From an uncultured bacterium (GTDB lineage: Bacteria > Verrucomicrobiota > Kiritimatiellia > RFP12 > UBA1067): a stretch of DNA of 43,488 nt. Location of the stretch: contig CACWJS010000008.1 of the NCBI GenBank assembly GCA_902761275.1, positions 1 to 43,488 of the forward strand, written 5' to 3'. Numbering within the stretch: position 1 is the stretch's first letter; each line of letters begins with the position of its first letter. A program made the position numbers and the translations under genes. Positions 17,379 to 24,206 of this stretch are shown one piece after another. The notes under the pieces are model-generated. The model was not told the DNA's origin and ran no database searches. It saw nothing but the letters and a program-made list of their open reading frames with translations.

Positions 17379-17522
17379 TCACTCTCCTTTGCTCGCCGCG
17401 GCTACAGGCCGCATCGCCTCCGCCGCATCCACGCAAAGCGCACTGCAGACAAACAGCAACGCAATCCCCATGCAGCCCTTCGCGGGATTGTGAAACCCGG
17501 CAATGTCGAAAAACTTTCCCAT
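17379..17522 (-). CDS. Small leaderless ORF with hydrophobic segment
   Basis: This 47-residue ORF starts at the ATG at 17520-17522, exactly 7 bases after a TATAAT box, so its mRNA would be leaderless. It encodes MGKFFDIAGFHNPAKGCMG, then a hydrophobic stretch IALLFVCSALCVDAAEA, then a short polar tail. The tail codons AAA GGA GAG form the SD of the beta-helix gene, and the stop is 2 bases from that gene's ATG. It may be a tiny exported protein or a translated leader needed to bring ribosomes to the next gene. I do not recognise a family. Confidence 0.45.
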   Translation of the reverse strand: MGKFFDIAGFHNPAKGCMGIALLFVCSALCVDAAEAMRPVAAASKGE

Positions 17523-17529
17523 GCCGAAT

Positions 17530-17538
17530 ATTATAGCA
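17530..17538 (-). promoter_or_regulatory. Extended -10 promoter for small ORF and beta-helix gene
   Basis: The minus strand reads TTGCTATAATATTC, a perfect TATAAT at 17530-17535 with TG extension. The box lies just upstream of the ORF at 17379-17522 and only 14 bases downstream of the stop of the gene at 17549-20194. Confidence 0.55.
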
Positions 17539-17548
17539 AAACCAACGG

Positions 17549-20194
17549 TCACCGCACGAATATGGAAAGGCCGGAACCCTTCCATTCGGTGATGTAGAGG
17601 CCGTCGGAGCGGGACTCGAACGTCGCCCTCTTGCTCGTGAAGCTGACAGAGGAATCGGGCGCGGTCGTCCAGGAAATCACCTTGTCGCCGACTTTGCACT
17701 TTCTTTCGCCGAGAATCACGGTGACCGTCGCGCCGGCGGCGAATTTCGTCGTCGCGTTGCCGCCGTCGGTAAGCGAAGAGGTGACCGACCACGCGTCGGT
17801 CTTCGCCGAGAGGTCGATGGCTGAGCCGTTCTGCATCGTCGGGCCGTAGAAGAAGTTCGACGCCGGCGTGAAGGTGCCATAGACATCCAGCGCGACATTT
17901 CCCTTGCCGTAGTTGCCGGTGTATTGCGGTCCATAGTCGCGAACGGACATCGGCCCACTCAGATTAAGTGCGGCGTTGAAGCAATCGAGATCAACCATGT
18001 GTAAGTCTGTGGTCTTATTCGAGAAAGTGGCGAGATTGCCGCCGCGCACAACATTCATGCGTCCGCCGGTTATGATAGGATAGATGACGGAGGTCGCCAC
18101 ATTGAATATCTTGCCGACACCGATGTCCACCGTGACCGTGTGGCCTGAGAGGTCTGGAACCGTCCACGCGTAGTTTTCGAGGATGGCGAAGGTGAAGTCG
18201 CCGTTTACGGTCGTCTTCGGGTTGAAGATGCCGTAGGTCATGAGACTGCCTGCAACGGTGTTTGAGATCATGCCGCCGTTGATGATCAGCGTGTGGTTGC
18301 CCCAGGACTGCGAGCCGCCCGGGTCGAGAATGCCCCCCTCCTCGATGGTGATCGGCCCCATGGCGGTGGCGGACGTGAAGCCGAACGGATGGGTGACGTC
18401 GATTCTGCCGTCGCTGCTACAGGCATACTTCACGACACCGGAGACGATCCTCGTCCCTCCCGTGAACGTCTGCCCTGCCTTGGCCGCCGAAAGCATGCCG
18501 GGGCCGGTCTTCACGAGCGTAAGCTTGCCCGTGAGCGCGACGCTGCTTATCGTGATCTGGCGTCCGGCGCAAACATCGATCCAAAGCTCGCCGCCGCCGA
18601 CGGAATCGGTAATCGTCCCCGAACCGTCGAGGCTGGAGATCGCAAGCTTATGGCCTTTGAGGTCGATTGTCGAGGTGTCAATGCCGACCGTCTCGAAAGC
18701 CAGCCAGTCTTCGTCATCAGTCAACGAATAGTTCTCATCGACCTGCTTTGTCGAGTGGATGACGAAAGGGGCCGAGACGATCTTTCCGTCGTAGTTGCCG
18801 ATGCCGGTCACGATAGCCGTCGCGACGCCGTAGGAGTGGTTGTCGGAATAGGTGACGGTGTAGTGCGTGCCTGCCACGAGCTCCACGCCGTCAATCAGGT
18901 TGGAGACCGTAACGGCAGGCTGGAGTCCGGCCTCCAGTTCCGCCGCGGATGTGGTAAACTGGTCGGCAATCGGGGAGACGGAGAAGACGCTCGTGACGGC
19001 GCCGTACTCGAGGAAGGTGTCGCTGTTCTGCTGCGCGTAGTCGGCCGCGACCCATGCGGCGGATGCAGCGCCGTTGCGGATACGAAGCTCGTCCATACGT
19101 ACGACGACGCGCCCAGTATTCGCTTTGCCGCTATGGGTGTCTGACGCGCCGAACTTGAGCGGAACCGTGACATCAGGGCCGAGGATGCCGTGTCCCCGCG
19201 TGCTCGATTCCACGACGGTGGCATTCTCGTACTTGACGGCAACCTTGCCGTCCATAGTGTAGGTGAAGTAACGCCACTTGCCGCCGGTGGAGGATGTCTT
19301 GGTATTCCAGTTGTCTATACCTGAGCCGCCTGTCCCAGAATTGATGGCGATGCCATAGAACGGTGCAGGGATGGCTGCATAGCCGTTGTCCTCAAAAAAC
19401 CTGAGGGAAAAGCCTCCATTCCCGTCACCCCAACCACTTAGCTTGTTCGCAATATCGACGCGAGCGTTTTTGGCATTCCCGTAGTCATCTTCCGAGCTCC
19501 TATCGAAGTCGTCTATTGTGGCCCATGAGGTGATGGTCAACTTGGATCTGTCGATCAGCGGCTTCACGGCGGTTGAGGACGTAAAGTCGAAAACCTCCGT
19601 CACGAAGAGATCTGAACACGACACGCATCCGCCGACTTTCGGATCCTTGCCTGCACTGACAGCGGCGATATTGACGGCGTCATAGCCATTGCCCGACGAA
19701 TCGTGGACAGTCGCGTTACCCTCGCCGAGGTGCCAGACGCCAATGAAGTCTGGCCATGTGTCCGCGGGGTTCACCGCCGGCGCAAGCGACGAGTCCCTCA
19801 CGCCCCAGTAGGCGATGACCTTCGTGTCCGCCGCGAGCGACGGCACATTGACCCAGACGAGCGACTCGCCGGTTTGATTCCACGTGTCGATTTCGTGCGC
19901 GAGGAGCGTGCCGTCAGCGAGCGCGAAGCGGAGGTCCGCGCCGTTCACGCCGCATTCGGCCGGATCGAACCCCAGCTGACGCGTGGACGAGAGCCGCACC
20001 AGGAGCGGGAAATTTTCAGAGATCGCCGAAGTGACTTTGCCCGCCGCCGGGGAAATCGACATGGAGCAACTGTAGTTCGACGGATCGATGGTCGTCGCCA
20101 GCGCGGTGGCGGCCGCGAGCATTGAGCCGGCGGCAATCAGGAAGCTACGGTATCCACCCCCCATAGAAAACCTGTTGTTTTGCGAAGTTATCAT
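17549..20194 (-). CDS. Exported DUF2341/LamG-like protein with autotransporter-type beta repeats
   Basis: I place the start at 20192-20194, where AAAGGAG lies 6 bases upstream; the protein has 881 residues. A signal peptide ends near ALATTID. A DUF2341-like beta domain follows (FPLLVRLS, LRFALADGTLLAHEIDTWN, ESLVWVNVPSLAADTKVIAYWG). A LamG/concanavalin-like domain begins at GVWHLGEGNATVHDSSGNGYDA and runs to RMDELRIRNGAASAAWVAADYAQ. The second half carries beta strands of the autotransporter-associated repeat kind (LTLVKTGPGMLSAAKAGQTFTGGTRI). The C-terminus ends GSGLSIFVR, shared with the neighbouring gene product (GSGLTIFVR). It is probably cell-surface or secreted and glycan-binding. No catalytic domain is recognised. 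Confidence 0.82.
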   Translation of the reverse strand: MITSQNNRFSMGGGYRSFLIAAGSMLAAATALATTIDPSNYSCSMSISPAAGKVTSAISENFPLLVRLSSTRQLGFDPAECGVNGADLRFALADGTLLAHEIDTWNQTGESLVWVNVPSLAADTKVIAYWGVRDSSLAPAVNPADTWPDFIGVWHLGEGNATVHDSSGNGYDAVNIAAVSAGKDPKVGGCVSCSDLFVTEVFDFTSSTAVKPLIDRSKLTITSWATIDDFDRSSEDDYGNAKNARVDIANKLSGWGDGNGGFSLRFFEDNGYAAIPAPFYGIAINSGTGGSGIDNWNTKTSSTGGKWRYFTYTMDGKVAVKYENATVVESSTRGHGILGPDVTVPLKFGASDTHSGKANTGRVVVRMDELRIRNGAASAAWVAADYAQQNSDTFLEYGAVTSVFSVSPIADQFTTSAAELEAGLQPAVTVSNLIDGVELVAGTHYTVTYSDNHSYGVATAIVTGIGNYDGKIVSAPFVIHSTKQVDENYSLTDDEDWLAFETVGIDTSTIDLKGHKLAISSLDGSGTITDSVGGGELWIDVCAGRQITISSVALTGKLTLVKTGPGMLSAAKAGQTFTGGTRIVSGVVKYACSSDGRIDVTHPFGFTSATAMGPITIEEGGILDPGGSQSWGNHTLIINGGMISNTVAGSLMTYGIFNPKTTVNGDFTFAILENYAWTVPDLSGHTVTVDIGVGKIFNVATSVIYPIITGGRMNVVRGGNLATFSNKTTDLHMVDLDCFNAALNLSGPMSVRDYGPQYTGNYGKGNVALDVYGTFTPASNFFYGPTMQNGSAIDLSAKTDAWSVTSSLTDGGNATTKFAAGATVTVILGERKCKVGDKVISWTTAPDSSVSFTSKRATFESRSDGLYITEWKGSGLSIFVR

Positions 20195-20228
20195 GACACA
20201 CTCCTTTTGCCTTTTGCAGATTTGGAGA

Positions 20229-20238
20229 ATTGTACCAT
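20229..20238 (-). promoter_or_regulatory. Extended -10 promoter
   Basis: The minus strand reads TATGGTACAAT, with TACAAT at 20229-20234 and TG extension. The leader of about 30 bases ends in AAAGGAG before the ATG at 20194. The TATGGTAnAAT core recurs at 4924-4934 and 22191-22201. Confidence 0.55.
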
Positions 20239-20283
20239 AATTCTCATATTTTGGGGTGATCATTGCGATGTCAGTCGAGAGAT

Positions 20284-20337
20284 TCCCCCAAACTCCAAGC
20301 TCTAAGCTCCAAGCTCCAAGCTTTAAGTTCTAAGCTA
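20284..20337. repeat. Heptamer tract (CTCCAAG-type)
   Basis: Seven-base units CTCCAAG/CTCTAAG/CTTTAAG repeat about seven times. The tract begins at the stop codon (TAG) of the LamG-type gene and ends near the promoter of the next gene. It is the only such tract in the surface-protein module; the others lie in the T3SS operon and at the window start. Confidence 0.85.
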
Positions 20338-22089
20338 CCTCACGAAGATTGTGAGGCCGGAACCTGCCGCGACTTCGAGCCATTCGCTGTCACTACCACT
20401 GTAGGCGGGACCGGCGGCGATGTACTGCGCGTCGGCCGCCGGGCGGAAACCGAGGTTGCCGAAGGTGTCATAGAGCCCGACCGCGCCGTCGGCCGTGCGC
20501 TGCACCGGCACGAAGTCGTGGACGAGCGTCGAGCCATCAAAGACCTTGAAGCGATAGACATCCATCGGCGCACCGGCTGCGAGATTGTCTGCATTGATGG
20601 TGCCGACATAGATGTTGCCGTAGAATTTGGATGCCCATACGGCGGACATGTCGAATTGATAACCCCACCCGCGACTGAGGTGCGCCATGCCGTTTTCAAG
20701 CTTAATCCGCATGCGCTCGTTGGCGACCAGACCGCCATCCTTGGTCAAGTATTGTAGCGCGCCAAAGCAGAACTGGCCGCCTTGCGTGTTATTTTGACAA
20801 TAAGTTGACATCGTGAGACCGCCCCAAAGTCCACCATTGACTTTGGAAGAACCCATTATGCGCTTGGAGTCACTTGATGCTGGAGCGACCTTGAGCAGAT
20901 AGTCCATGAAGAACCCGAAACTGCCGGAGGAAGGCGCATAGCCAATGTCGATGTAGGAAGCCGTGCCGCCGCCGGTAAGCGAGAGATAGTCGAGCTTTGT
21001 GTAGTCAGCCGGCACCGCAACCTTATCCTTCGGGCGGAAGCACCTGGTGAGCGAACTTGCCGCCCCCTCGAGCCGCACCTTGCCGGCAAAGACGGTGCAG
21101 TAGCCGGAGAATGACGGCGACGCCCCCTTAAGAACGAGCGTCCCCTCGCCCGTCTTGACGAAACCGGAAGTTCCGGTGATTGCGCCGTTGATGGTCAGAG
21201 TCTTGCCTGCAGCCACGTAAACGGTTGGCCGCGATCCGCTACCAAAATTCCAGACCTGTCCTACGGGCGTATTCCAGTCGCGCACAACCGTCACTGTCAC
21301 TCCATTCGTCGCGACGACGCTATCCTCCGAGATCTCCGCACCCGGGAGGAAAGCACCGTTGCCGCTGTTCGGATAAAACCTTCCGGCTGCGGCATCGTAG
21401 ATGCCAACATGCCCGTCTGAATTTCGTTTGACCGGAATAAGATCGTGCGACAGCGTGTAGTCCGAGCCCGAACGGGTGTATATTTTGAACGAATAGAGCT
21501 TGTGGGCCGAGTAGTAGCCATCGACTATAGTTTCGCCGTTGGCCATCGCAAAGAGAAAAAGCGGTCCGCCGGTCTTGTCGAAGTTGCTACTGAAGGCGGA
21601 GCTGGGCCAAGTACGCGTAAAATCGACGCCGCTCCCCGTGACAACGTGCCAGGAATTGCTCTCGGCAGTGACGGTGACGACAGTGTCCTTGACGGCTGGG
21701 TCCGTGGGCCTGCCTTGATACGAAGTGGCGTCGTTTTCCGCCGCCTGGAAAAGCAACTTATTGTAATAGCCGGTATAGTTGGCCCCATTCACGCTCCAGA
21801 GAAGCGAGTATGCAAGTTCAGAATAAGTTTTGCGGGCGCACCAGATCGCGTAGCCGTTGCCGGACGACAGCGACCCAACCTCGAAGGTCGTGACGATCTT
21901 GTCCGTCTGCGGGTTGATGTAGATGTCGCTCGCGCAGATGTAGGCGCCGGCGTCGCCGGTGCCCTGGATATATTGAAGCTCGGTGTAGCCCGACGGCAGC
22001 GCGGCGAAGGCGGCGGACGCGCCGAACAGCGCGGCGAGGCAGACGTGAAGTTTCCGCAACGGCAGACATGTTTCGACGGTTGGCATCAT
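20335..22089 (-). CDS. Exported protein with two LamG-like domains and a beta repeat
   Basis: The protein has 584 residues with an N-terminal signal peptide (KLHVCLAALFGASAAFA). Two LamG-like modules are visible. The first runs from LPSGYTELQYIQGTG to the motif DLIPVKRNSDGHVGIYDAAAG, and the second from ADYTKLDYLSLTGG to DFVPVQRTADGAVGLYDTFG. Between them is an autotransporter-associated strand pair (TSGFVKTGEGTLVLKGASPSFSG). It ends WLEVAAGSGLTIFVR, matching the C-terminus of the protein at 17549-20194. Two consecutive ATGs exist at 22084-22089; AGGAG fits either. It is divergent from the AraC-type regulator, which probably controls it. It is likely a surface glycan-binding protein with no catalytic motif seen. 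Confidence 0.82.
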   Translation of the reverse strand: MMPTVETCLPLRKLHVCLAALFGASAAFAALPSGYTELQYIQGTGDAGAYICASDIYINPQTDKIVTTFEVGSLSSGNGYAIWCARKTYSELAYSLLWSVNGANYTGYYNKLLFQAAENDATSYQGRPTDPAVKDTVVTVTAESNSWHVVTGSGVDFTRTWPSSAFSSNFDKTGGPLFLFAMANGETIVDGYYSAHKLYSFKIYTRSGSDYTLSHDLIPVKRNSDGHVGIYDAAAGRFYPNSGNGAFLPGAEISEDSVVATNGVTVTVVRDWNTPVGQVWNFGSGSRPTVYVAAGKTLTINGAITGTSGFVKTGEGTLVLKGASPSFSGYCTVFAGKVRLEGAASSLTRCFRPKDKVAVPADYTKLDYLSLTGGGTASYIDIGYAPSSGSFGFFMDYLLKVAPASSDSKRIMGSSKVNGGLWGGLTMSTYCQNNTQGGQFCFGALQYLTKDGGLVANERMRIKLENGMAHLSRGWGYQFDMSAVWASKFYGNIYVGTINADNLAAGAPMDVYRFKVFDGSTLVHDFVPVQRTADGAVGLYDTFGNLGFRPAADAQYIAAGPAYSGSDSEWLEVAAGSGLTIFVR

Positions 22090-22113
22090 AGTTCTCCTGT
22101 TCTGTTTATGCAG

Positions 22114-22122
22114 ATTATATCA
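22114..22122 (-). promoter_or_regulatory. Extended -10 promoter of the LamG-type gene
   Basis: The minus strand reads ATGATATAATCT, with TATAAT at 22114-22119 and TG extension, about 24 bases before the ATG at 22089. No good -35 is seen; a TTGCGCAA palindrome lies about 29 bases upstream of the box. Confidence 0.6.
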
Positions 22123-22147
22123 TTTCACAGCACCGATATAGTGCGTA

Positions 22148-22180
22148 TTGCGCAAATTTTTTATTTTGCAGATTGCGCAA
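22148..22180. promoter_or_regulatory. Pair of TTGCGCAA palindromes, probable operator
   Basis: Two identical 8-base palindromes lie at 22148-22155 and 22173-22180, 25 bases centre to centre, in the divergent region between the LamG-type gene and the AraC-type regulator. The second covers the expected -35 position of the regulator promoter. They are likely binding sites of the regulator at 22211-23305. Confidence 0.6.
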
Positions 22181-22195
22181 TTGCGAGTCTTATGG

Positions 22196-22201
22196 TAGAA
22201 T
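22196..22201 (+). promoter_or_regulatory. Extended -10 promoter of the AraC-type regulator
   Basis: TATGGTAGAAT contains TAGAAT at 22196-22201, and the ATG follows after 9 bases (22211). The transcript would have almost no leader. TTGCGC at 22173-22178 is a possible -35 at 17-base spacing and overlaps an operator palindrome. Confidence 0.5.
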
Positions 22202-22210
22202 CTCGGCGAA

Positions 22211-23305
22211 ATGAAAAAAGCGCTCTTTCTCTCCCATACGGTGAACCCGTTCAACGTACTCAAGCTCGACAGCATCTACGCCGAGGCGAAAAGACTGGGC
22301 TGGGCGGTTCAATCGGCGGAATTCGGCTGGACCGCATGGAGCATCGCCGACATTGTGGCGGCGCTAAAGCCGGACGGGATAATTTTCGACGGAGGGAGGC
22401 TTCCCGGCCCTGTCGATCTGCGCCCTTTGCGCAGGTTTCCCGCCGTCTACGTCGACACCAACTTTCCGGCGCCGCCCGGCTGCACAACCGTCCGCTCGGA
22501 CGCAGAGGCAATCGCCGACCTCGCCGCAGACGAACTGCTTGCGTCCGCCCCGGCGGAAACCGCCTTCTTTTCGGTAATACCAAAGATAGCATGGTCGCAG
22601 CGCAGATGTGCGCACTTCCGCGAACGCATGCACGAGGCAAAAGTCCCCTTCCGCTTCCTTAAATACGCCGAAGACATCGTGCGGCTCAAAAAGCCTGCCG
22701 CCGTCTTCGCCGCGAACGACATGTCTGCGGCGGCGCTTTTGAGCAGCGCGACCAGATGCGGACTTGAATGCCCGAGAGACTTCACGCTTGTCTCCGTGGA
22801 CAACGAACCGCTGTTTTGCGAGAACGCAAAGCCGAAAGTGACGAGCATCGAGCAGGACTTCGCAGGGGCGGGACTCGCGGCTGCAAAGGCGCTCGACAGA
22901 CTTTCCCGCCGCTGCGCAGGTAGCCCGGCCACAATACTCGTTCCGCCGAGGCGGCTCGTGCGCCGGGCATCCTCGGTCCGTCCGCACAGCGGCAAGACGA
23001 TCGCGCAGAATGTCGCCGTCTTGGTCAATGCCCGCGCCATCGACGGCATAACGGTCGCCGACATAGCAAAGCTGCTCGGATATTCACGCCGGACTGTCGA
23101 GACGAACTACTGCGCCGCATACGGCCATAGCATCGGCGAAGCGATCTTCGACTGCCGCTTCAAGGAAGTCGAACGGCTGCTCGCAGGTTCGCGCCAGCAA
23201 CTCGGGGCGATTGCGAACATGTGCGGATGGAAGTCGTCGGCCGGTCTCGCACGCGCCTTCCGCGAGCGCTACGGCATGACTATGACCGAATGGCGCACGC
23301 GTTAA
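22211..23305 (+). CDS. XylR-like transcriptional regulator (periplasmic-binding-like sensor + AraC HTH)
   Basis: The protein has 364 residues. The N-terminal 270 residues have the LacI/periplasmic-binding-protein fold pattern. MKKALFLSHTVNPFN opens it, followed by PDGIIFDGG, FPAVYVDTNF, AVFAANDMSAAALL (the usual NDxxA ligand-hinge motif) and FTLVSVDNEPLFCE. The C-terminal 100 residues are an AraC-type double helix-turn-helix, including ITVADIAKLLGYSRRTVETNYCAAYGHSIGEAI and GAIANMCGWKSSAGLARAFRERYGMTMTEWR. This order is that of E. coli XylR and the many XylR-like regulators of gut and rumen PVC bacteria. It is the only plus-strand gene here. It faces the LamG-type gene across 121 bases with paired TTGCGCAA palindromes, and its stop is 3 bases from the convergent gene's stop. 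Confidence 0.9.
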   Translation: MKKALFLSHTVNPFNVLKLDSIYAEAKRLGWAVQSAEFGWTAWSIADIVAALKPDGIIFDGGRLPGPVDLRPLRRFPAVYVDTNFPAPPGCTTVRSDAEAIADLAADELLASAPAETAFFSVIPKIAWSQRRCAHFRERMHEAKVPFRFLKYAEDIVRLKKPAAVFAANDMSAAALLSSATRCGLECPRDFTLVSVDNEPLFCENAKPKVTSIEQDFAGAGLAAAKALDRLSRRCAGSPATILVPPRRLVRRASSVRPHSGKTIAQNVAVLVNARAIDGITVADIAKLLGYSRRTVETNYCAAYGHSIGEAIFDCRFKEVERLLAGSRQQLGAIANMCGWKSSAGLARAFRERYGMTMTEWRTR

Positions 23306-23308
23306 CGC

Positions 23309-23587
23309 TCAATCAGTAAACGCCGGCATCGGAGGTGGCTGGAAGTTGAAGGCCGCCGTCACGAGCTTGCCGAGCGCGTCATCCCTCGAAAGCGCCGAGT
23401 CGGGAACATCGAATACCGGCTCTGCCGAAGAAACGCCACGAGGCGCATTGGTAATCGTAACCGCGTCCTGGGGCTTGACGCCCGAGCCGACCTTTGCCTC
23501 ATGTCCGACGCCGATGGCAGCCGCGTCAAGCGCCTCGCGCCCCGCTCCGATGTTGTTAAGACCATTGTTGCTAAGATTGATTTCCAT
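23309..23587 (-). CDS. Small protein under ECF-type promoter, candidate T3SS substrate
   Basis: The protein has 92 residues from the ATG at 23585-23587, preceded by AAAGGAAA. The N-terminus MEINLSNNGLNNIGAG is polar and Asn/Ser-rich, as in T3SS export signals. The middle is low in aromatics. The C-terminus reads DDALGKLVTAAFNFQPPPMPAF. No signal peptide, membrane span or known domain is present. It is preceded by the same promoter element as the two big effectors, located at the end of the sigma factor gene, and it is alone in its transcription unit because a convergent gene follows. It could be a small effector, a secreted regulator, or the shortened N-terminus of a larger secreted protein. 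I do not recognise a family. Confidence 0.6.
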   Translation of the reverse strand: MEINLSNNGLNNIGAGREALDAAAIGVGHEAKVGSGVKPQDAVTITNAPRGVSSAEPVFDVPDSALSRDDALGKLVTAAFNFQPPPMPAFTD

Positions 23588-23619
23588 TGTCGTATTTCCT
23601 TTCGTGTGTTCGCCTTGTA

Positions 23620-23644
23620 TACACATATCCCGCTAAAAAGTTAC
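23620..23644 (-). promoter_or_regulatory. Conserved ECF-type promoter element, copy C
   Basis: On the minus strand it reads GTAAC, then 15 bases beginning TTTTT, then GTGTA followed by TACAAG. The GTAAC box is made of the penultimate codons of the ECF sigma gene (His-Val-Thr-Phe-stop). The GTGTA box lies 32 bases before the ATG of the small protein at 23587. Confidence 0.8.
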
Positions 23645-24193
23645 ATGTAAATCTGCAAGAATCGTCTTCAACTTCTCTTTCGCGCGGAAAATACGCACTT
23701 TTACAAGATTTTCGCTCACTCCTGTCTGATTTGCGATGTCTCGCACGGACATTTCGCCTACTTGGAACATCGTATACGCGTCACGAAGGATGGGCGGGAG
23801 CTTCGCAAACGCCTCCAAAAGGCGCTTGCGAAGGTATTCCGTATCGGACTGCGAAGTCTCGCGATGCTGCGGCAAAGTGTCGAGACGCTCCGCTGTGCCG
23901 ACAACCGGCGTCTCTGCGTCACCCACGACGCCATCGTCCGAATCGCGTATCTCGCCGACGAAAGTCAAGTGCGCCTTGTCGCGCACGAGGTTCTTGCGGA
24001 GATTGCGGGCAATCGTAAAGGCAAGACCAGAGATGGCGTCGGCGTCGTCGCGCACATCGTCGCGCATCTTCCATATCTTGAGGAAGGTGCTTTGCACGAG
24101 GTCACACGCCTCTTCGTATTGGCTACCCGAGGCGACGAGCCAGTTCGTCAGCTTCGGGGCTATTGTCTTGTATATCTTTTCCATGTCTATCAT
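23633..24193 (-). CDS. ECF-family RNA polymerase sigma factor
   Basis: The protein has 186 residues from the ATG at 24191-24193, chosen for GGGAG 7 bases upstream. Sigma region 2 spans about 5-75 (EEACDLVQSTFLKIWKMRDD, then SGLAFTIARNLRKNLVRDK). An acidic linker of about 40 residues follows. Region 4 spans about 118-180 (LRKRLLEAFAKLPPILRDAY, SVRDIANQTGVSENLVKVRIFRAKEKLK). It lacks regions 1 and 3, as expected for ECF factors. No anti-sigma gene is adjacent. It starts 13 bases after sctU ends, so it is the terminal gene of the T3SS operon. Its own 3' end carries one of three near-identical promoter elements upstream of predicted secreted proteins, which makes it the leading candidate to read those promoters. 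Confidence 0.93.
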   Translation of the reverse strand: MIDMEKIYKTIAPKLTNWLVASGSQYEEACDLVQSTFLKIWKMRDDVRDDADAISGLAFTIARNLRKNLVRDKAHLTFVGEIRDSDDGVVGDAETPVVGTAERLDTLPQHRETSQSDTEYLRKRLLEAFAKLPPILRDAYTMFQVGEMSVRDIANQTGVSENLVKVRIFRAKEKLKTILADLHVTF

Positions 24194-24206
24194 ACAACTT
24201 CTCCCA

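Noticed and set aside
22148..22180. Insertion-sequence terminal inverted repeats
   Set aside because: The TTGCGCAA pair lies in a divergent promoter region without a transposase; an operator explains it better.
23298..23307. GCGTTAACGC palindrome as a bidirectional terminator between convergent genes
   Set aside because: It is only 10 bases without a loop or T-tract and includes the stop codon of the regulator; it is too weak to call.
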